DNA from: Candidatus Kapaibacterium sp. | Lineage (GTDB): Bacteria; Bacteroidota; Ignavibacteria; Kapaibacteriales; UBA2268 | Direction of reading: 5' to 3' | Length of the DNA: 64,000 nucleotides | NCBI GenBank assembly: GCA_023957315.1 | Contig: JAMLHE010000013.1 | Location: 29,825 to 93,824, forward strand | Part shown: piece by piece, positions 28,242-37,041 of the stretch | Position numbering within the stretch: the stretch's first letter is position 1 | Layout: every line of letters starts with the position of its first letter | Translations under genes and position numbers: made by a program | The notes under the pieces: model-generated | Told to the model about the DNA's origin: nothing | Database searches by the model: none | The model's input: only the letters and a program-made list of their open reading frames with translations

Positions 28242-29630
28242 ATGAAACTCATTTATTTATGTATATTTGGTATTGCTGTACAAATATTGTTCCTTAAAAT
28301 GAAAGCTAAAGCTGATGATTACAACTATATTCACAACCCGGTATTGCATTCAAATTTGTTGCCCGACTCAACCGATGCACCGTACGCAACGCGGGAAATA
28401 ATCAGAATAAATGAAACTTCTCTTATCGCAGCATTAACCACTTCAATGCCATTTGATTATTATTATAATATTTTCTTACGTAGCGATAATAATGGTCAAT
28501 CGTGGTATGAAATTAATAAATGGTCGAACGATTATCATGCAGGAATAAATACAATTATCTGGGGTATGGATTATAATAATAATGGAGTAATATTAGTAGC
28601 GCACACACACCACGAAGCTAAAGGTACTCCAATCGGAAGAATCTATAAAATGAATTTGCAAGATTATTCACTTGATACCCTATATACGGGATATTCAATG
28701 TATAACCCAAAAGTTAAATTTTTAACAGATTCGCTTGTTTATATTGTTTCACATTATGGAGCTATTTACTCAGAAGACTGTGGCAATACTTGGAATGAAG
28801 TTAAGGTTGTGGACCAAAATAACAAGCAACTTACAAATTTCTATGCATTTCAAATTATTGACAAAAACCATTTATATTTTACAATAAATGTAATTGAAAA
28901 TGAAGAAAGGAAAGACTATTTTATTCGTACTACTGATGGGGGTGTATCATGGGAAACGACCGAAATGCCGGTTAGAATTGATGTCGTTGAATTTATTGAC
29001 ACAAAAATTGGTTGGATAGGAGCCAGAAAATCTAGAAGTCCAATTGGTGGTGACATTGCAGATTTTTCATTTCATCTTTATAAGACAGAGGATGGAGGCG
29101 ATACCTGGATAAATAAAGTTGACTCCTCTTTTTATTTCGCCACAACAAATTTCAGACTCCCAAATGGTTTTGGATATATTAAATTTTATAATGAGAATGT
29201 TGGAATATTTTCATCTTTTACTCCAAAATATATGCCAAGCAGCTATACATTGGACGGTGGTAAGACTTGGAAAAGATATTCACTTTCGCATACAATCACT
29301 GGATTCTTTTATTTAAATGAATTGGAAATTTTGTTATTGCCTTTTATTAACGTAGATTTATATAATTTAAAGATAGACCCGACTTCTGTCGAGTATGATA
29401 ATTCAAATTTCGAACATTTGATGATTTTCCCAAATCCTGCTACAGACTATATTACGATCCAAACTTCGGAAGTTTCCGATGTTAAAATCATCAATACTCT
29501 TGGTGAATGTGTAATGACCGTAGAGACACTGGATGCCGTGCCTCTACAAAGAATTAATGTGTCGCATCTGCCTCTTGGCATGTATTTCATTAAAATAGGA
29601 AAACAAATTCAGAAATTTATAAAGTTGTAG
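28242..29630 (+). CDS. T9SS-exported Asp-box beta-propeller protein, paralog 1
   Basis: 462 residues: signal peptide, then repeated Asp-box motifs of the S-x-D-x-G-x-(T/S)-W type (DNNGQSWYE, EDCGNTWNE, TDGGVSWET, EDGGDTWIN, LDGGKTWKR), as in sialidase/YCF48/VPS10-type propellers, and a C-terminal T9SS domain from about 390 (MIFPNPATDYITIQTSE...). AAGGA lies before the ATG. A 28-base near-palindrome at 29520-29547 lies in frame inside the sorting-domain coding sequence. Catalytic sialidase residues are not evident. Paralog of the next gene. Confidence 0.7.
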   Translation: MKLIYLCIFGIAVQILFLKMKAKADDYNYIHNPVLHSNLLPDSTDAPYATREIIRINETSLIAALTTSMPFDYYYNIFLRSDNNGQSWYEINKWSNDYHAGINTIIWGMDYNNNGVILVAHTHHEAKGTPIGRIYKMNLQDYSLDTLYTGYSMYNPKVKFLTDSLVYIVSHYGAIYSEDCGNTWNEVKVVDQNNKQLTNFYAFQIIDKNHLYFTINVIENEERKDYFIRTTDGGVSWETTEMPVRIDVVEFIDTKIGWIGARKSRSPIGGDIADFSFHLYKTEDGGDTWINKVDSSFYFATTNFRLPNGFGYIKFYNENVGIFSSFTPKYMPSSYTLDGGKTWKRYSLSHTITGFFYLNELEILLLPFINVDLYNLKIDPTSVEYDNSNFEHLMIFPNPATDYITIQTSEVSDVKIINTLGECVMTVETLDAVPLQRINVSHLPLGMYFIKIGKQIQKFIKL

Positions 29631-29742
29631 ATATAGTTACCTCTGGTGTAACTCAAGACGAGACAAAATAAAATTGCAGATATTTTAATCAAGAGTAAAA
29701 CCTGACGGACAAAATAAATTAAAGATAAATAGGAGAAATCAA

Positions 29743-31095
29743 ATGAAAATATTTTTATTAACAATTATGGCAATGCTGTTATCAATACAATGCTTGGAAG
29801 CAGATAATGATACTTATATTCATAAACCTATCGCTTATTCCAAACTTCTGCCGGACTCTGTCAATGCCGATTACGAAGTGAGAGATATAATCAGAATTGA
29901 CGAATCAACACTTCTCGCAGCTATAAGCACCCAAGCAGGGGTTCCGTATTATTTTAATATTTTCATCCAAAGTAATGACAATGGTCAATCATGGTTCGAA
30001 GTTATTAAATGGTCGGACGCCTGGTCTGCAGGAGAGAACCGAAGAATTAACAGCATGGATTATAACCAAAATGGTGTAATAATAGTCGCCAATAATTCGA
30101 GTGGGATGGGGCCCAATATTGGCTGTATATACAAAATTAACTTCAACGATTATACATTGGATACGATATGTACAGGGTATCAAATAAACTCACCGGAAGT
30201 TAAGTTCATTACTGATTCATTAGTTTATATTTTTTACAACCATGGATTGATAAAGTCAAACGATTGTGGCAATACTTGGGAGCAGGTCTTGATTAAGGAC
30301 AATAATGGAGTTGTGCATCCTATGAGGGAATTCCAAATTATTGACAAAGACCATTTATATTTCTCTAGCGATATGGGACAAAAGCAATCTAATTTCATAC
30401 GGACGACTGATGGCGGTCATACATGGAATACGAGCGAACTTCCGGCGAGAGTTAGTGCCATGAATTTTATTGATTCCGAGTATGGTTGGATTGCAGGTTG
30501 GAAGGCTAACAGCGAGCTCGGCGGCACAATTGCGGACTATTCGTATCATATATTCAAAACTGAAGATGGTGGACAAAGCTGGGAGAGTATTTTAGATTCA
30601 AATTATTATTATGATACCCCCAATTTCAAACTTCACGATTTTCGATGGATTAAATTTATTAATGAAAATGTGGGTATTTATTATTTAAATCAGAATTCAC
30701 TTTTTCCTGATAGTTACACATTAGATGGCGGAAAAACTTGGAAATTATGGGAATCGTTCACACAATTAACAGGTATTTTCTTTTTGAATGAATTTGAAAT
30801 TTTACTTACACCCAGATACGACTTAAATGTTTATAATCTAAAAATAGACCCGACTTCCGTCGAGACTGATTATTCAAATTTAGACAATTTGATGATTCAC
30901 CCCAACCCGGCAACGGAATATATTGAAATCCAAACTTCGGAAGTTTCGGAGATTAGCATTTTGAATTTGCTTGGAGAAATTGTGTCATCAATCAATTTGG
31001 AATCACAAAGCAATAGAATTGATGTTTCATCTTTAGCACACGGAATGTATTTTATCAAAATCGGAAACAAAGTACAGAAATTTATAAAGTTATAG
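29743..31095 (+). CDS. T9SS-exported Asp-box beta-propeller protein, paralog 2
   Basis: 450 residues, same architecture as the previous gene: signal peptide, five Asp-box motifs (NDNGQSWFE, NDCGNTWEQ, TDGGHTWNT, EDGGQSWES, LDGGKTWKL) and a T9SS domain (MIHPNPATEYIEIQTSE ... KVQKFIKL). Clear AGGAG ribosome site. The sorting domain lacks the palindromic VET...LQR segment of its neighbour and is two residues shorter there, which makes the pair useful for dating that insertion. Tandem duplication is likely. Confidence 0.7.
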   Translation: MKIFLLTIMAMLLSIQCLEADNDTYIHKPIAYSKLLPDSVNADYEVRDIIRIDESTLLAAISTQAGVPYYFNIFIQSNDNGQSWFEVIKWSDAWSAGENRRINSMDYNQNGVIIVANNSSGMGPNIGCIYKINFNDYTLDTICTGYQINSPEVKFITDSLVYIFYNHGLIKSNDCGNTWEQVLIKDNNGVVHPMREFQIIDKDHLYFSSDMGQKQSNFIRTTDGGHTWNTSELPARVSAMNFIDSEYGWIAGWKANSELGGTIADYSYHIFKTEDGGQSWESILDSNYYYDTPNFKLHDFRWIKFINENVGIYYLNQNSLFPDSYTLDGGKTWKLWESFTQLTGIFFLNEFEILLTPRYDLNVYNLKIDPTSVETDYSNLDNLMIHPNPATEYIEIQTSEVSEISILNLLGEIVSSINLESQSNRIDVSSLAHGMYFIKIGNKVQKFIKL

Positions 31096-31103
31096 TTTAT
31101 CCT

Positions 31104-31128
31104 CCCGTCAGGTGTAACACCTGACGGG
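31104..31128. repeat. Dispersed palindrome, copy 1 (CCCGTCAGGTGT type)
   Basis: Twelve-base arms CCCGTCAGGTGT / ACACCTGACGGG around a single base. Further copies at 39096-39118 and 61514-61538. Located just after the stop of the propeller gene, where it could also act as a terminator. Confidence 0.85.
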
Positions 31129-31150
31129 ACTATTCTTTGTTGTCTCTCCA

Positions 31151-31170
31151 TTCGACAGGCTCAGGGAACG
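31151..31170. repeat. Dispersed TTCGACAGG repeat, copy 1
   Basis: TTCGACAGGCTCAGGGAACG. A related inverted copy is at 39176-39198. This core is a common intergenic repeat in many bacterial genomes. Confidence 0.6.
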
Positions 31171-31282
31171 AAAATATAAAAATTCTTTTACATATTTTTC
31201 CAATCAAAGTACAACTTTATCGTATAATATTTATATTAGTATGTATAAATATGTAGAAGTTAAATACTTTTTGAGGTGAATT

Positions 31283-32131
31283 ATGATTAAGAGAATTCTT
31301 TTACCTTTAGATGGCTCTGAATATAGCAAGAAGGCGCTCGAACTTGCGATATGGCTCGCTAAGTACCACGATGCAGAATTGACCGGCATGGTAATCTTAG
31401 ATGTGCCCGGCATAAAATACTCCTTTGGTTCAATTCCGCTGGGTGCCACTTACTACACCAAATTGCTAAGCGATTCGCGTTTGATAACTGCAAAAGAACG
31501 GATTAACGGGCTAATCCATAATTTTAATGCCAAATGTGAAAAGCACTCCGTTCGTTACGCTGACTACAAAATCGAAGGCGTCCCGAGCGATGCCATTCTC
31601 GACGCATCTAAATATTACGATGTGATGATAGTCGGCAAACGGACTTTCTTTGAGTTTGATAGCGAGGAAACCGATGGTCAATCATTCGAGAAGCTCTTGG
31701 ATTACTCAATTACACCCGTGATTGCAGTCCCTAAGGAGCTAAATTTAGAAAAACATACGAATGAAGCACGTAAGTATCTTATAATGTTCGATGCAAGTCT
31801 CCCGTCATGCCGTGCCTTGCAAAGGTTTGCTCAAATGGCTGTTACGGGCAATATCGAAGTCAAACTTTTTATGTCGCATGATGACGAAGACTACCGGAAT
31901 CATGAGCTAAGTCAGGCAAAAGATTTGCTCAATGCTCATGGATTTGATAGGGTTACTGCCGAAGGTTCGGACATTGACATCAAAAAGCTGTTCACACCGG
32001 AAGAAATGAAAGAATATGACGGCGTAGTGCTGGGTTCTAATTCAAAAAGCACTCTTGCCACATTTTTCACCGGCAGCTTCACTCGCTACGTTATCGAAAA
32101 CAGCAAGAGAGTCGTATTTATCGGGCAGTAA
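31283..32131 (+). CDS. Tandem universal stress protein (two USP domains)
   Basis: 282 residues: a full N-terminal USP domain (about 1-150, starting IKRILLPLDGSEYSKKALELA, with VGKRTFF near its end) and a second, shorter one (about 160-282) ending VLGSNSKSTLATFFTGSFTRYVIENSKRVVFIGQ, which keeps a glycine-rich ATP-binding pattern. Cytoplasmic; role in stress response inferred from the family. Good ribosome site (GAGGTG). Followed by a strong terminator. Confidence 0.88.
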   Translation: MIKRILLPLDGSEYSKKALELAIWLAKYHDAELTGMVILDVPGIKYSFGSIPLGATYYTKLLSDSRLITAKERINGLIHNFNAKCEKHSVRYADYKIEGVPSDAILDASKYYDVMIVGKRTFFEFDSEETDGQSFEKLLDYSITPVIAVPKELNLEKHTNEARKYLIMFDASLPSCRALQRFAQMAVTGNIEVKLFMSHDDEDYRNHELSQAKDLLNAHGFDRVTAEGSDIDIKKLFTPEEMKEYDGVVLGSNSKSTLATFFTGSFTRYVIENSKRVVFIGQ

Positions 32132-32227
32132 ATAGATATTTTGCGAATAGAAAAGTAGCTGTTACCTCACCCCGACCCTCTCCGAATGTGAGGGCGGAAG
32201 ACAAACAAAAATACCCAGAAAGCCTTT

Positions 32228-32256
32228 CCCCCTCTTGCAAGAGGGGGATTTTGTTT
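32228..32256 (+). terminator. Rho-independent terminator after the universal stress gene
   Basis: Perfect 20-base palindrome CCCCCTCTTGCAAGAGGGGG at 32228-32247 followed by ATTTTGTTTTT. A CCTCACCCCGACCCTCTCC-type dispersed repeat lies just before it (about 32166-32200). Confidence 0.75.
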
Positions 32257-32298
32257 TTATGAATTTTTGATTGAGTGAAAAAATAAAATGATTCGGCA

Positions 32299-33369
32299 CT
32301 AAATTATTTTTTTGTCGATGTACTTTGAATTGATGATTCGCAAAGTACCCATGTAATCCATCTTGAATTGCAGAAAATCGCCAACTTTGTACTTATTTTC
32401 ATTATCACCAAGGTCAATCACCAACATATCCGAGCTTGCACCTACGAAGCTCATATCGGGGTCAATCGGAGTAATGTGGCGCTCATCAACGTCGAGCAAA
32501 CCAATATCAATTATTGCTCGGTAGGACTTTTGCCCCACCAAATCTTGGTTGAATTCAAAGCTGTGCCCGTCAACATTTGTCCCGAAATCACCCATTGGCA
32601 CAACAGGTTTTTCGATTAATTCGATAATTTCGGCATAAAGTCTGAAAACGTCGTTGTTCATTTTATTCAGTGGCTTGTCGTTATAGACATCTGTCCCGAG
32701 AAATAAGGTTTCGCCTACGCGAAAATGATTGATACCTTTGGGTAGTAATTTCTGAAAAATCAACGGTATTGTAACTGATGAGCCGCCCGAGACAAATGGC
32801 AATGCACGGTTGAATTTTGCTTCAATCAATTGCTTGTACAAACTGAGCTGAATCAGCTTGTCCGGATTTGGCAGCACTCCGTACAAACACGATAAATTGG
32901 TGCCGATTCCGACAACTTCGATGTTTTTGAGCTTGAATACATTTGAATAGAAGTTTACAAAATCATCGCCCATGACGCCTTCACGTAGCTCGCCAAGTTC
33001 AATCATTATGATGATTTTATGTGTTTTCTGCTGTTTTTGGGCTTCTTCGGATAGCAAGCGTATTGTTTCAATCTGAGTGTTCATGCTGATATCGGCATAT
33101 TTGACAACGCTGTTTACTACGTTGCTTGCAGGGGGCTTTATGTAAACCGTTTCAATCTCGGGATTGATAGATTTGACCATTCTCAGATTTGAAATTCGCG
33201 AATCGCAAACTTGTTTGATATTCAGCTTCAGCAGGACTGCAAGATAATCTTTGATACCGCATAGCATCTTAGTCACAACAGACCATTGTATGCCGTTTTT
33301 GTTGAATAATTTTTCGAGATAATCGAAATTATGTTTCAACTTTTTTGAATCTAAAGTAACATAAGCCAT
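32299..33369 (-). CDS. Alanine/ornithine-racemase-like PLP enzyme
   Basis: 356 residues, a fold-type III PLP-dependent racemase barrel. The likely PLP lysine is Lys34 in VVTKMLCG. YIKPPAS, IMIELGELREGV and VSGGSSVTIPL (phosphate-binding region) follow, with a C-terminal beta domain. The sequence resembles ornithine-racemase-type members more than classical Alr, but substrate specificity is uncertain. It starts one base after the acetyltransferase stop, so the two are co-transcribed; an amino-acid modification pair is a reasonable guess. Confidence 0.8.
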   Translation of the reverse strand: MAYVTLDSKKLKHNFDYLEKLFNKNGIQWSVVTKMLCGIKDYLAVLLKLNIKQVCDSRISNLRMVKSINPEIETVYIKPPASNVVNSVVKYADISMNTQIETIRLLSEEAQKQQKTHKIIIMIELGELREGVMGDDFVNFYSNVFKLKNIEVVGIGTNLSCLYGVLPNPDKLIQLSLYKQLIEAKFNRALPFVSGGSSVTIPLIFQKLLPKGINHFRVGETLFLGTDVYNDKPLNKMNNDVFRLYAEIIELIEKPVVPMGDFGTNVDGHSFEFNQDLVGQKSYRAIIDIGLLDVDERHITPIDPDMSFVGASSDMLVIDLGDNENKYKVGDFLQFKMDYMGTLRIINSKYIDKKII

Positions 33370-33370
33370 T

Positions 33371-33811
33371 TTATTTTATCAGTCTCATTTCTAAATATTT
33401 ACTCGTAAACCCAAGTTTTTCATAGAGATACCTTGCAGGATTTTCCGGTTCGACATGTAGTGCAATATTGCCTTTTGCAGCATTGATAGCTTCAGTCATC
33501 AATTTCTTGCCGACGCCCTTGCCTCGCATATTTTTGTGCGTAGCGATGTAAACGAGAATGTTTTCGGGGATATAACCCTCCATGCCCGTTTCGTTGACCA
33601 CGACAGCGCATGACATTTCTGTACCTTCGCGGCTCACCATAACAAATCCACCCGGAGATAGGCTCTCTTTGATGGCATAGTTGATAGCTTTTTCGATGTC
33701 AACTTTCTTGTCACCGAATTGGTCTAAATTGTGAAACAAGAAATCAACAATTTCTTGCTTTTCAGCCACTGATGGCTTCATTTCGGAGTTAAATAATTTC
33801 GTTTCAGTCAT
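33371..33811 (-). CDS. GNAT-family N-acetyltransferase
   Basis: 146 residues from the ATG at 33809-33811 (MTETKLF), preceded by GAGAG at good spacing; an upstream GTG at 33826 would add five residues. The acetyl-CoA pyrophosphate loop RGKGVGKKLM is at about 105-114 of the chosen form, preceded by VYIATHKNM, and a final LYEKLGF motif is present. Acceptor unknown. Upstream partner of the racemase gene. Confidence 0.85.
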   Translation of the reverse strand: MTETKLFNSEMKPSVAEKQEIVDFLFHNLDQFGDKKVDIEKAINYAIKESLSPGGFVMVSREGTEMSCAVVVNETGMEGYIPENILVYIATHKNMRGKGVGKKLMTEAINAAKGNIALHVEPENPARYLYEKLGFTSKYLEMRLIK

Positions 33812-34078
33812 AATAAATACTCTCACAAATTAATAATATTATCTAAACAAATAGCATATAATATAATTTCCGACACTAATAAAAAATTTATAAATATCAA
33901 AATTATGTATATGAAAATGAATAGATTACTAAAATACGCATAATAATTGGATTAACCAAATAATTCACGAATAATCATCATAATTATCGCAAATTAATTG
34001 TCAAATAATCCCTATTTATAGTATATTTCAGCGATTATTTGGAGCAATATTTTTAAGAATATTATCTGTTGAATATTG

Positions 34079-34438
34079 TTAGATTCGTTCCAAATTCTGC
34101 CTTGTTAACTCGCCTTTGGTGTCACCTGTGTTGAGCGTAGTCGCCGGCTCGAACAACATTAAGGCAACCTCTTTCTCAGCGACGGGGCGATGCTCGATTC
34201 CACGCGGAACAATCAGGAATTCATCTTTTTTGATTGTCACTGTCTTGTCGCGAAATTCCATCTTCAGCTCTCCATCGAGAACGTAGAAGAGTTCGTCCTC
34301 ATTTTCGTGCTTGTGCCAGACGAATTCGCCTAATAGCTTTGCGAGCTTGACATGTTGCCCGTTCAATTCGCCTACGATTCGCGGATTGTAATAATCGTCG
34401 AACTTCGCAAGTTTTTCAAATATATTAACTTTATTCAT
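34079..34438 (-). CDS. Cupin-domain protein
   Basis: 119 residues, one cupin barrel. Metal-binding motif 1 is WHKHENEDELFYVLDGE (HxH...E pattern, about residues 38-54), and motif 2 is the PRGIEHRPVAE segment with its His. Small cytoplasmic metalloprotein; substrate or sensing role unknown. Flanked by AT-rich DNA, single-gene unit. Confidence 0.85.
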   Translation of the reverse strand: MNKVNIFEKLAKFDDYYNPRIVGELNGQHVKLAKLLGEFVWHKHENEDELFYVLDGELKMEFRDKTVTIKKDEFLIVPRGIEHRPVAEKEVALMLFEPATTLNTGDTKGELTRQNLERI

Positions 34439-34507
34439 ATTTTACTCTATTTTGAAAATTGCTTAGTAAAATAATGCAATATAAGTGATTATTGCAAATT
34501 ATGAAAA

Positions 34508-34537
34508 ATAAAAAAAAAGGAGAGCGTTGCCCTCCTT
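34508..34537 (-). terminator. Terminator of the ECF sigma / anti-sigma operon
   Basis: On the minus strand an AAGGAGGGC / GCTCTCCTT hairpin (one mismatch, 3-base loop) is followed by a run of T (A-run at 34508-34518 on the plus strand). It lies 32 bases after the stop of the gene at 34570. Confidence 0.65.
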
Positions 34538-34569
34538 CTTGTGGTTATTATCATGATTTCAAGTTAAAT

Positions 34570-36186
34570 TTATTCTATTACAATTCTTTGCAAAGTCTGC
34601 TCGCCGTAATGCGTTTGGGCTACGAGCAAATACATTCCGGGAGTTAACTTTGCCAAATTGAAATTCTCGCGGAATTCACCTTTGCGAATTAGAGTTTCAG
34701 GCGAAAGTGTCAGCAATAATTTCCCGGTTAGGTCATGAATCGTGAGTTTCACTTTTCTATCTTCTTTCAGTTGGAAATTGACAGAAACCGGACCGTTTGT
34801 AGGATTTGGGTAAACCAACATGTTTTCGATTGCTCCGCTGCACGAGCGCCAAACGTCCATTATAGTTTCGGAGCCTGTTTCGGGAGCCGCTTTGCAAATA
34901 TCTTCACTGCTGTTAATCGCTTCAATTTCGGCTTCGAGACGCGATTTGATGTTATCGGGTACTACTTCGAGTAGTTCATCTGTAGGTTCAAACCAGAAGA
35001 TTATATCTGCGCCGCCACCCGGGACATCAAATCGGACAGGAATTAATTTATTGACAGTCAATTCAGACAGCATTTTGAGGCGTCCGTCAAGATGGAAATA
35101 ATTCTCTTTGGGCAAAGTTTCTTGTTTAGTCATAGTACTTTCCGGCAACATAATTTGTATTCTTTGCGATGTGTTTAATTCCGCACTATCTAATAAATCA
35201 ATTTTCGAACCACTATTTTGCCGCTTAATTATGATTCTTTTATCAATATTATTGCTACTATCAGATTTATCTAAATCAATTTGAATTCTCTTGGTGGTCA
35301 ATAATGAATCAACATCTATATTATCAGAATTATTCATATGTATAGATAATTTATTTATATCTATCTTAAATTTACCTAAATTATCTGTATCACCAAGATG
35401 AGATAAGAATGAATCAATGGATGCAGGAGACATCTGTTTCAAAATCTCTAAATCGAAATCAGCTAAATCATCAATTCTTTCTGTATAAAGTACTTGATTT
35501 TGACTACCTTCATTCCATTTAGGATAATTACTATCATTTTTGTTTAGAAACGCTATTTTCACATTTCCATTAGCCGAAGTAATTAGTTTAGGTACTAATT
35601 TATGGTCAGAATCATTAGACTCAGCGTTGGATAGGAATTGCGTTTTCATATCCGGAGCTATCGCAACTTTCATCTTGCCACTTGTAACTTCATAATTATT
35701 AGTTTCCGAGTCAAATTTAATATTATATAATTCTAAATATTCATACGGCAAAGTAATTGCATTGATTCCGTTAATTTTGTCTGTTGATTTGGGCAAATCA
35801 ACTTTATCATCAACATTGTATGTATTTATAGCGACATCATCGTGCTTAACTTGACGTCTATTGATGTCTTTATTTTCATCGTCGGGTAGTTTTTCTATCA
35901 CATCGGGGGTGGATTTTGCAGTTGATATTTCAACCGAGGCTTGCTTATTTTCGGACACTTGTTTATCAGAATCAATTACATTGAATAGTACCAATCCCGA
36001 AATAACAAGAGCTGCCATTGAACTTAAAATAGTCATTTTATTTACTCCGTAATTAAAAATACCTGTACTCACCGGATTTACGGTACTTGTGTTAATGAGT
36101 TCGCGAACCTCATTATCGTTCAAAACCGGTTCCAGATTTCGAGCTTTATCAAAAATATTATCAATATTTGTATATTTGTTATTCAT
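34570..36186 (-). CDS. Anti-sigma-like membrane protein ending in a T9SS sorting domain
   Basis: 538 residues. A cytoplasmic N-terminus of about 50 residues (NIDNIFDKARN...NDNEVRELI) precedes one membrane helix (about 52-71), a long polar, Asp/Asn/Ser-rich extracytoplasmic region (about 75-455), then a canonical T9SS type A domain (about 456-538: VYPNPTNGPVSVNF ... LTIHDLTGKLLL ... TPGMYLLVA). It begins one base after the ECF sigma gene, which is the main reason to call it an anti-sigma factor; no classical zinc anti-sigma motif is visible. A T9SS domain on a protein with an internal membrane helix is unusual: it may stay tethered to the inner membrane and report on secretion. Confidence 0.65.
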   Translation of the reverse strand: MNNKYTNIDNIFDKARNLEPVLNDNEVRELINTSTVNPVSTGIFNYGVNKMTILSSMAALVISGLVLFNVIDSDKQVSENKQASVEISTAKSTPDVIEKLPDDENKDINRRQVKHDDVAINTYNVDDKVDLPKSTDKINGINAITLPYEYLELYNIKFDSETNNYEVTSGKMKVAIAPDMKTQFLSNAESNDSDHKLVPKLITSANGNVKIAFLNKNDSNYPKWNEGSQNQVLYTERIDDLADFDLEILKQMSPASIDSFLSHLGDTDNLGKFKIDINKLSIHMNNSDNIDVDSLLTTKRIQIDLDKSDSSNNIDKRIIIKRQNSGSKIDLLDSAELNTSQRIQIMLPESTMTKQETLPKENYFHLDGRLKMLSELTVNKLIPVRFDVPGGGADIIFWFEPTDELLEVVPDNIKSRLEAEIEAINSSEDICKAAPETGSETIMDVWRSCSGAIENMLVYPNPTNGPVSVNFQLKEDRKVKLTIHDLTGKLLLTLSPETLIRKGEFRENFNLAKLTPGMYLLVAQTHYGEQTLQRIVIE

Positions 36187-36187
36187 A

Positions 36188-36796
36188 TTATATACCTATT
36201 TTCATTAATTTATCATTATTTTTTGAAAATTCGCTTCGTTCAGTTGAGTAATTCTTGTTCATTTTATGTGTAATTCTATCATTCATCAATTCGCTTAATT
36301 TCTCTCGCCCTCTTTTCAATCTGGATTTGACTCCCGAAATTGTTCCACCTTGAATTTCTTTGATTTCTTCGATTGTAAATCCTGAAATTTCGTACAAAAT
36401 GATTGCTTCCTTCATCTTTTCAGGCAATTTGTCCAAAGTGTCATATAGCACTTTTATATCGTGAGAAATATCGGGCATCGGGTCGTGATTGATTAAGTTA
36501 TCTGTTGCCATATCATCCAATTCCTCAAAATTCTTCATTTTAGACTTACGCTTACGATGCAATCTCACCGCTATAGTAAAGATGTAACTACTGAAAGCCT
36601 CTTTGTTCTTAATCTTGTCAAAATTTTCGTACGCAGCCAACACAGTATCGCTAACCAAGTCTCGCGCATTCTCAGCATTGCGAGTGATGGCTCTCGCAAA
36701 ACCCGAGAGCTTGAATTTCACTCGGTCATAATAAATCATGAACTCGTTTTGTTTACTGTCTATCAAATCAATTTCCAAATTTTGTTCTCTACTCAT
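36188..36796 (-). CDS. ECF-type RNA polymerase sigma-70 factor
   Basis: 202 residues with sigma region 2 (about 20-90: YYDRVKFKLSGFARAITRNAENARDLVSDTVLAAYENF ... SSYIFTIAVR) and region 4 (about 110-165: LPEKMKEAIILYEISGFTIEEIKEIQGGTISGVKSRLKRGREKL). No region 1.1 or 3, as for the ECF group. Met20 is an alternative start. The putative anti-sigma gene follows after one base. Two identical-spacing box pairs upstream (36796-36829 and 36981-37014) suggest autoregulation. Confidence 0.9.
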   Translation of the reverse strand: MSREQNLEIDLIDSKQNEFMIYYDRVKFKLSGFARAITRNAENARDLVSDTVLAAYENFDKIKNKEAFSSYIFTIAVRLHRKRKSKMKNFEELDDMATDNLINHDPMPDISHDIKVLYDTLDKLPEKMKEAIILYEISGFTIEEIKEIQGGTISGVKSRLKRGREKLSELMNDRITHKMNKNYSTERSEFSKNNDKLMKIGI

Positions 36797-36829
36797 AATA
36801 TAAGTGTCACAAATTCTAAAAAAGTTTCA
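36796..36829 (-). promoter_or_regulatory. Candidate ECF promoter/operator box pair, proximal copy
   Basis: On the plus strand TAATATAAGTG (36796-36806), 15 bases, AAGTTTCA (36822-36829); on the minus strand TGAAACTT-N15-CACTTATATTA. The TGAAACTT box resembles an ECF -35 element. The downstream box overlaps the annotated start codon of the sigma gene. Confidence 0.45.
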
Positions 36830-36980
36830 CGCAATCAGTAAAAAATCTCAAAATACTTTTACTAAGAGCTATTTCAATGAATTAGAATCCTGTTACTATT
36901 CATAAAATGATTAGACTCATTTCTTCAAAACAAATTTTTCAAAAATTCTTTCAAGCAAAATATTTTTTCATGCCCTCTAA

Positions 36981-37014
36981 TAATATAAGTGGTGCAATTC
37001 CGTAAAAAGTTTCA
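36981..37014 (-). promoter_or_regulatory. Candidate ECF promoter/operator box pair, distal copy
   Basis: Same two boxes with the same 15-base spacing: TAATATAAGTG (36981-36991) and AAGTTTCA (37007-37014), 185 bases from the proximal copy. It also lies 28 bases before the divergent TraB/GumN gene and could act on either. Confidence 0.45.
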
Positions 37015-37041
37015 TGTAGTTTATAATTTAATAAAGTTAAT

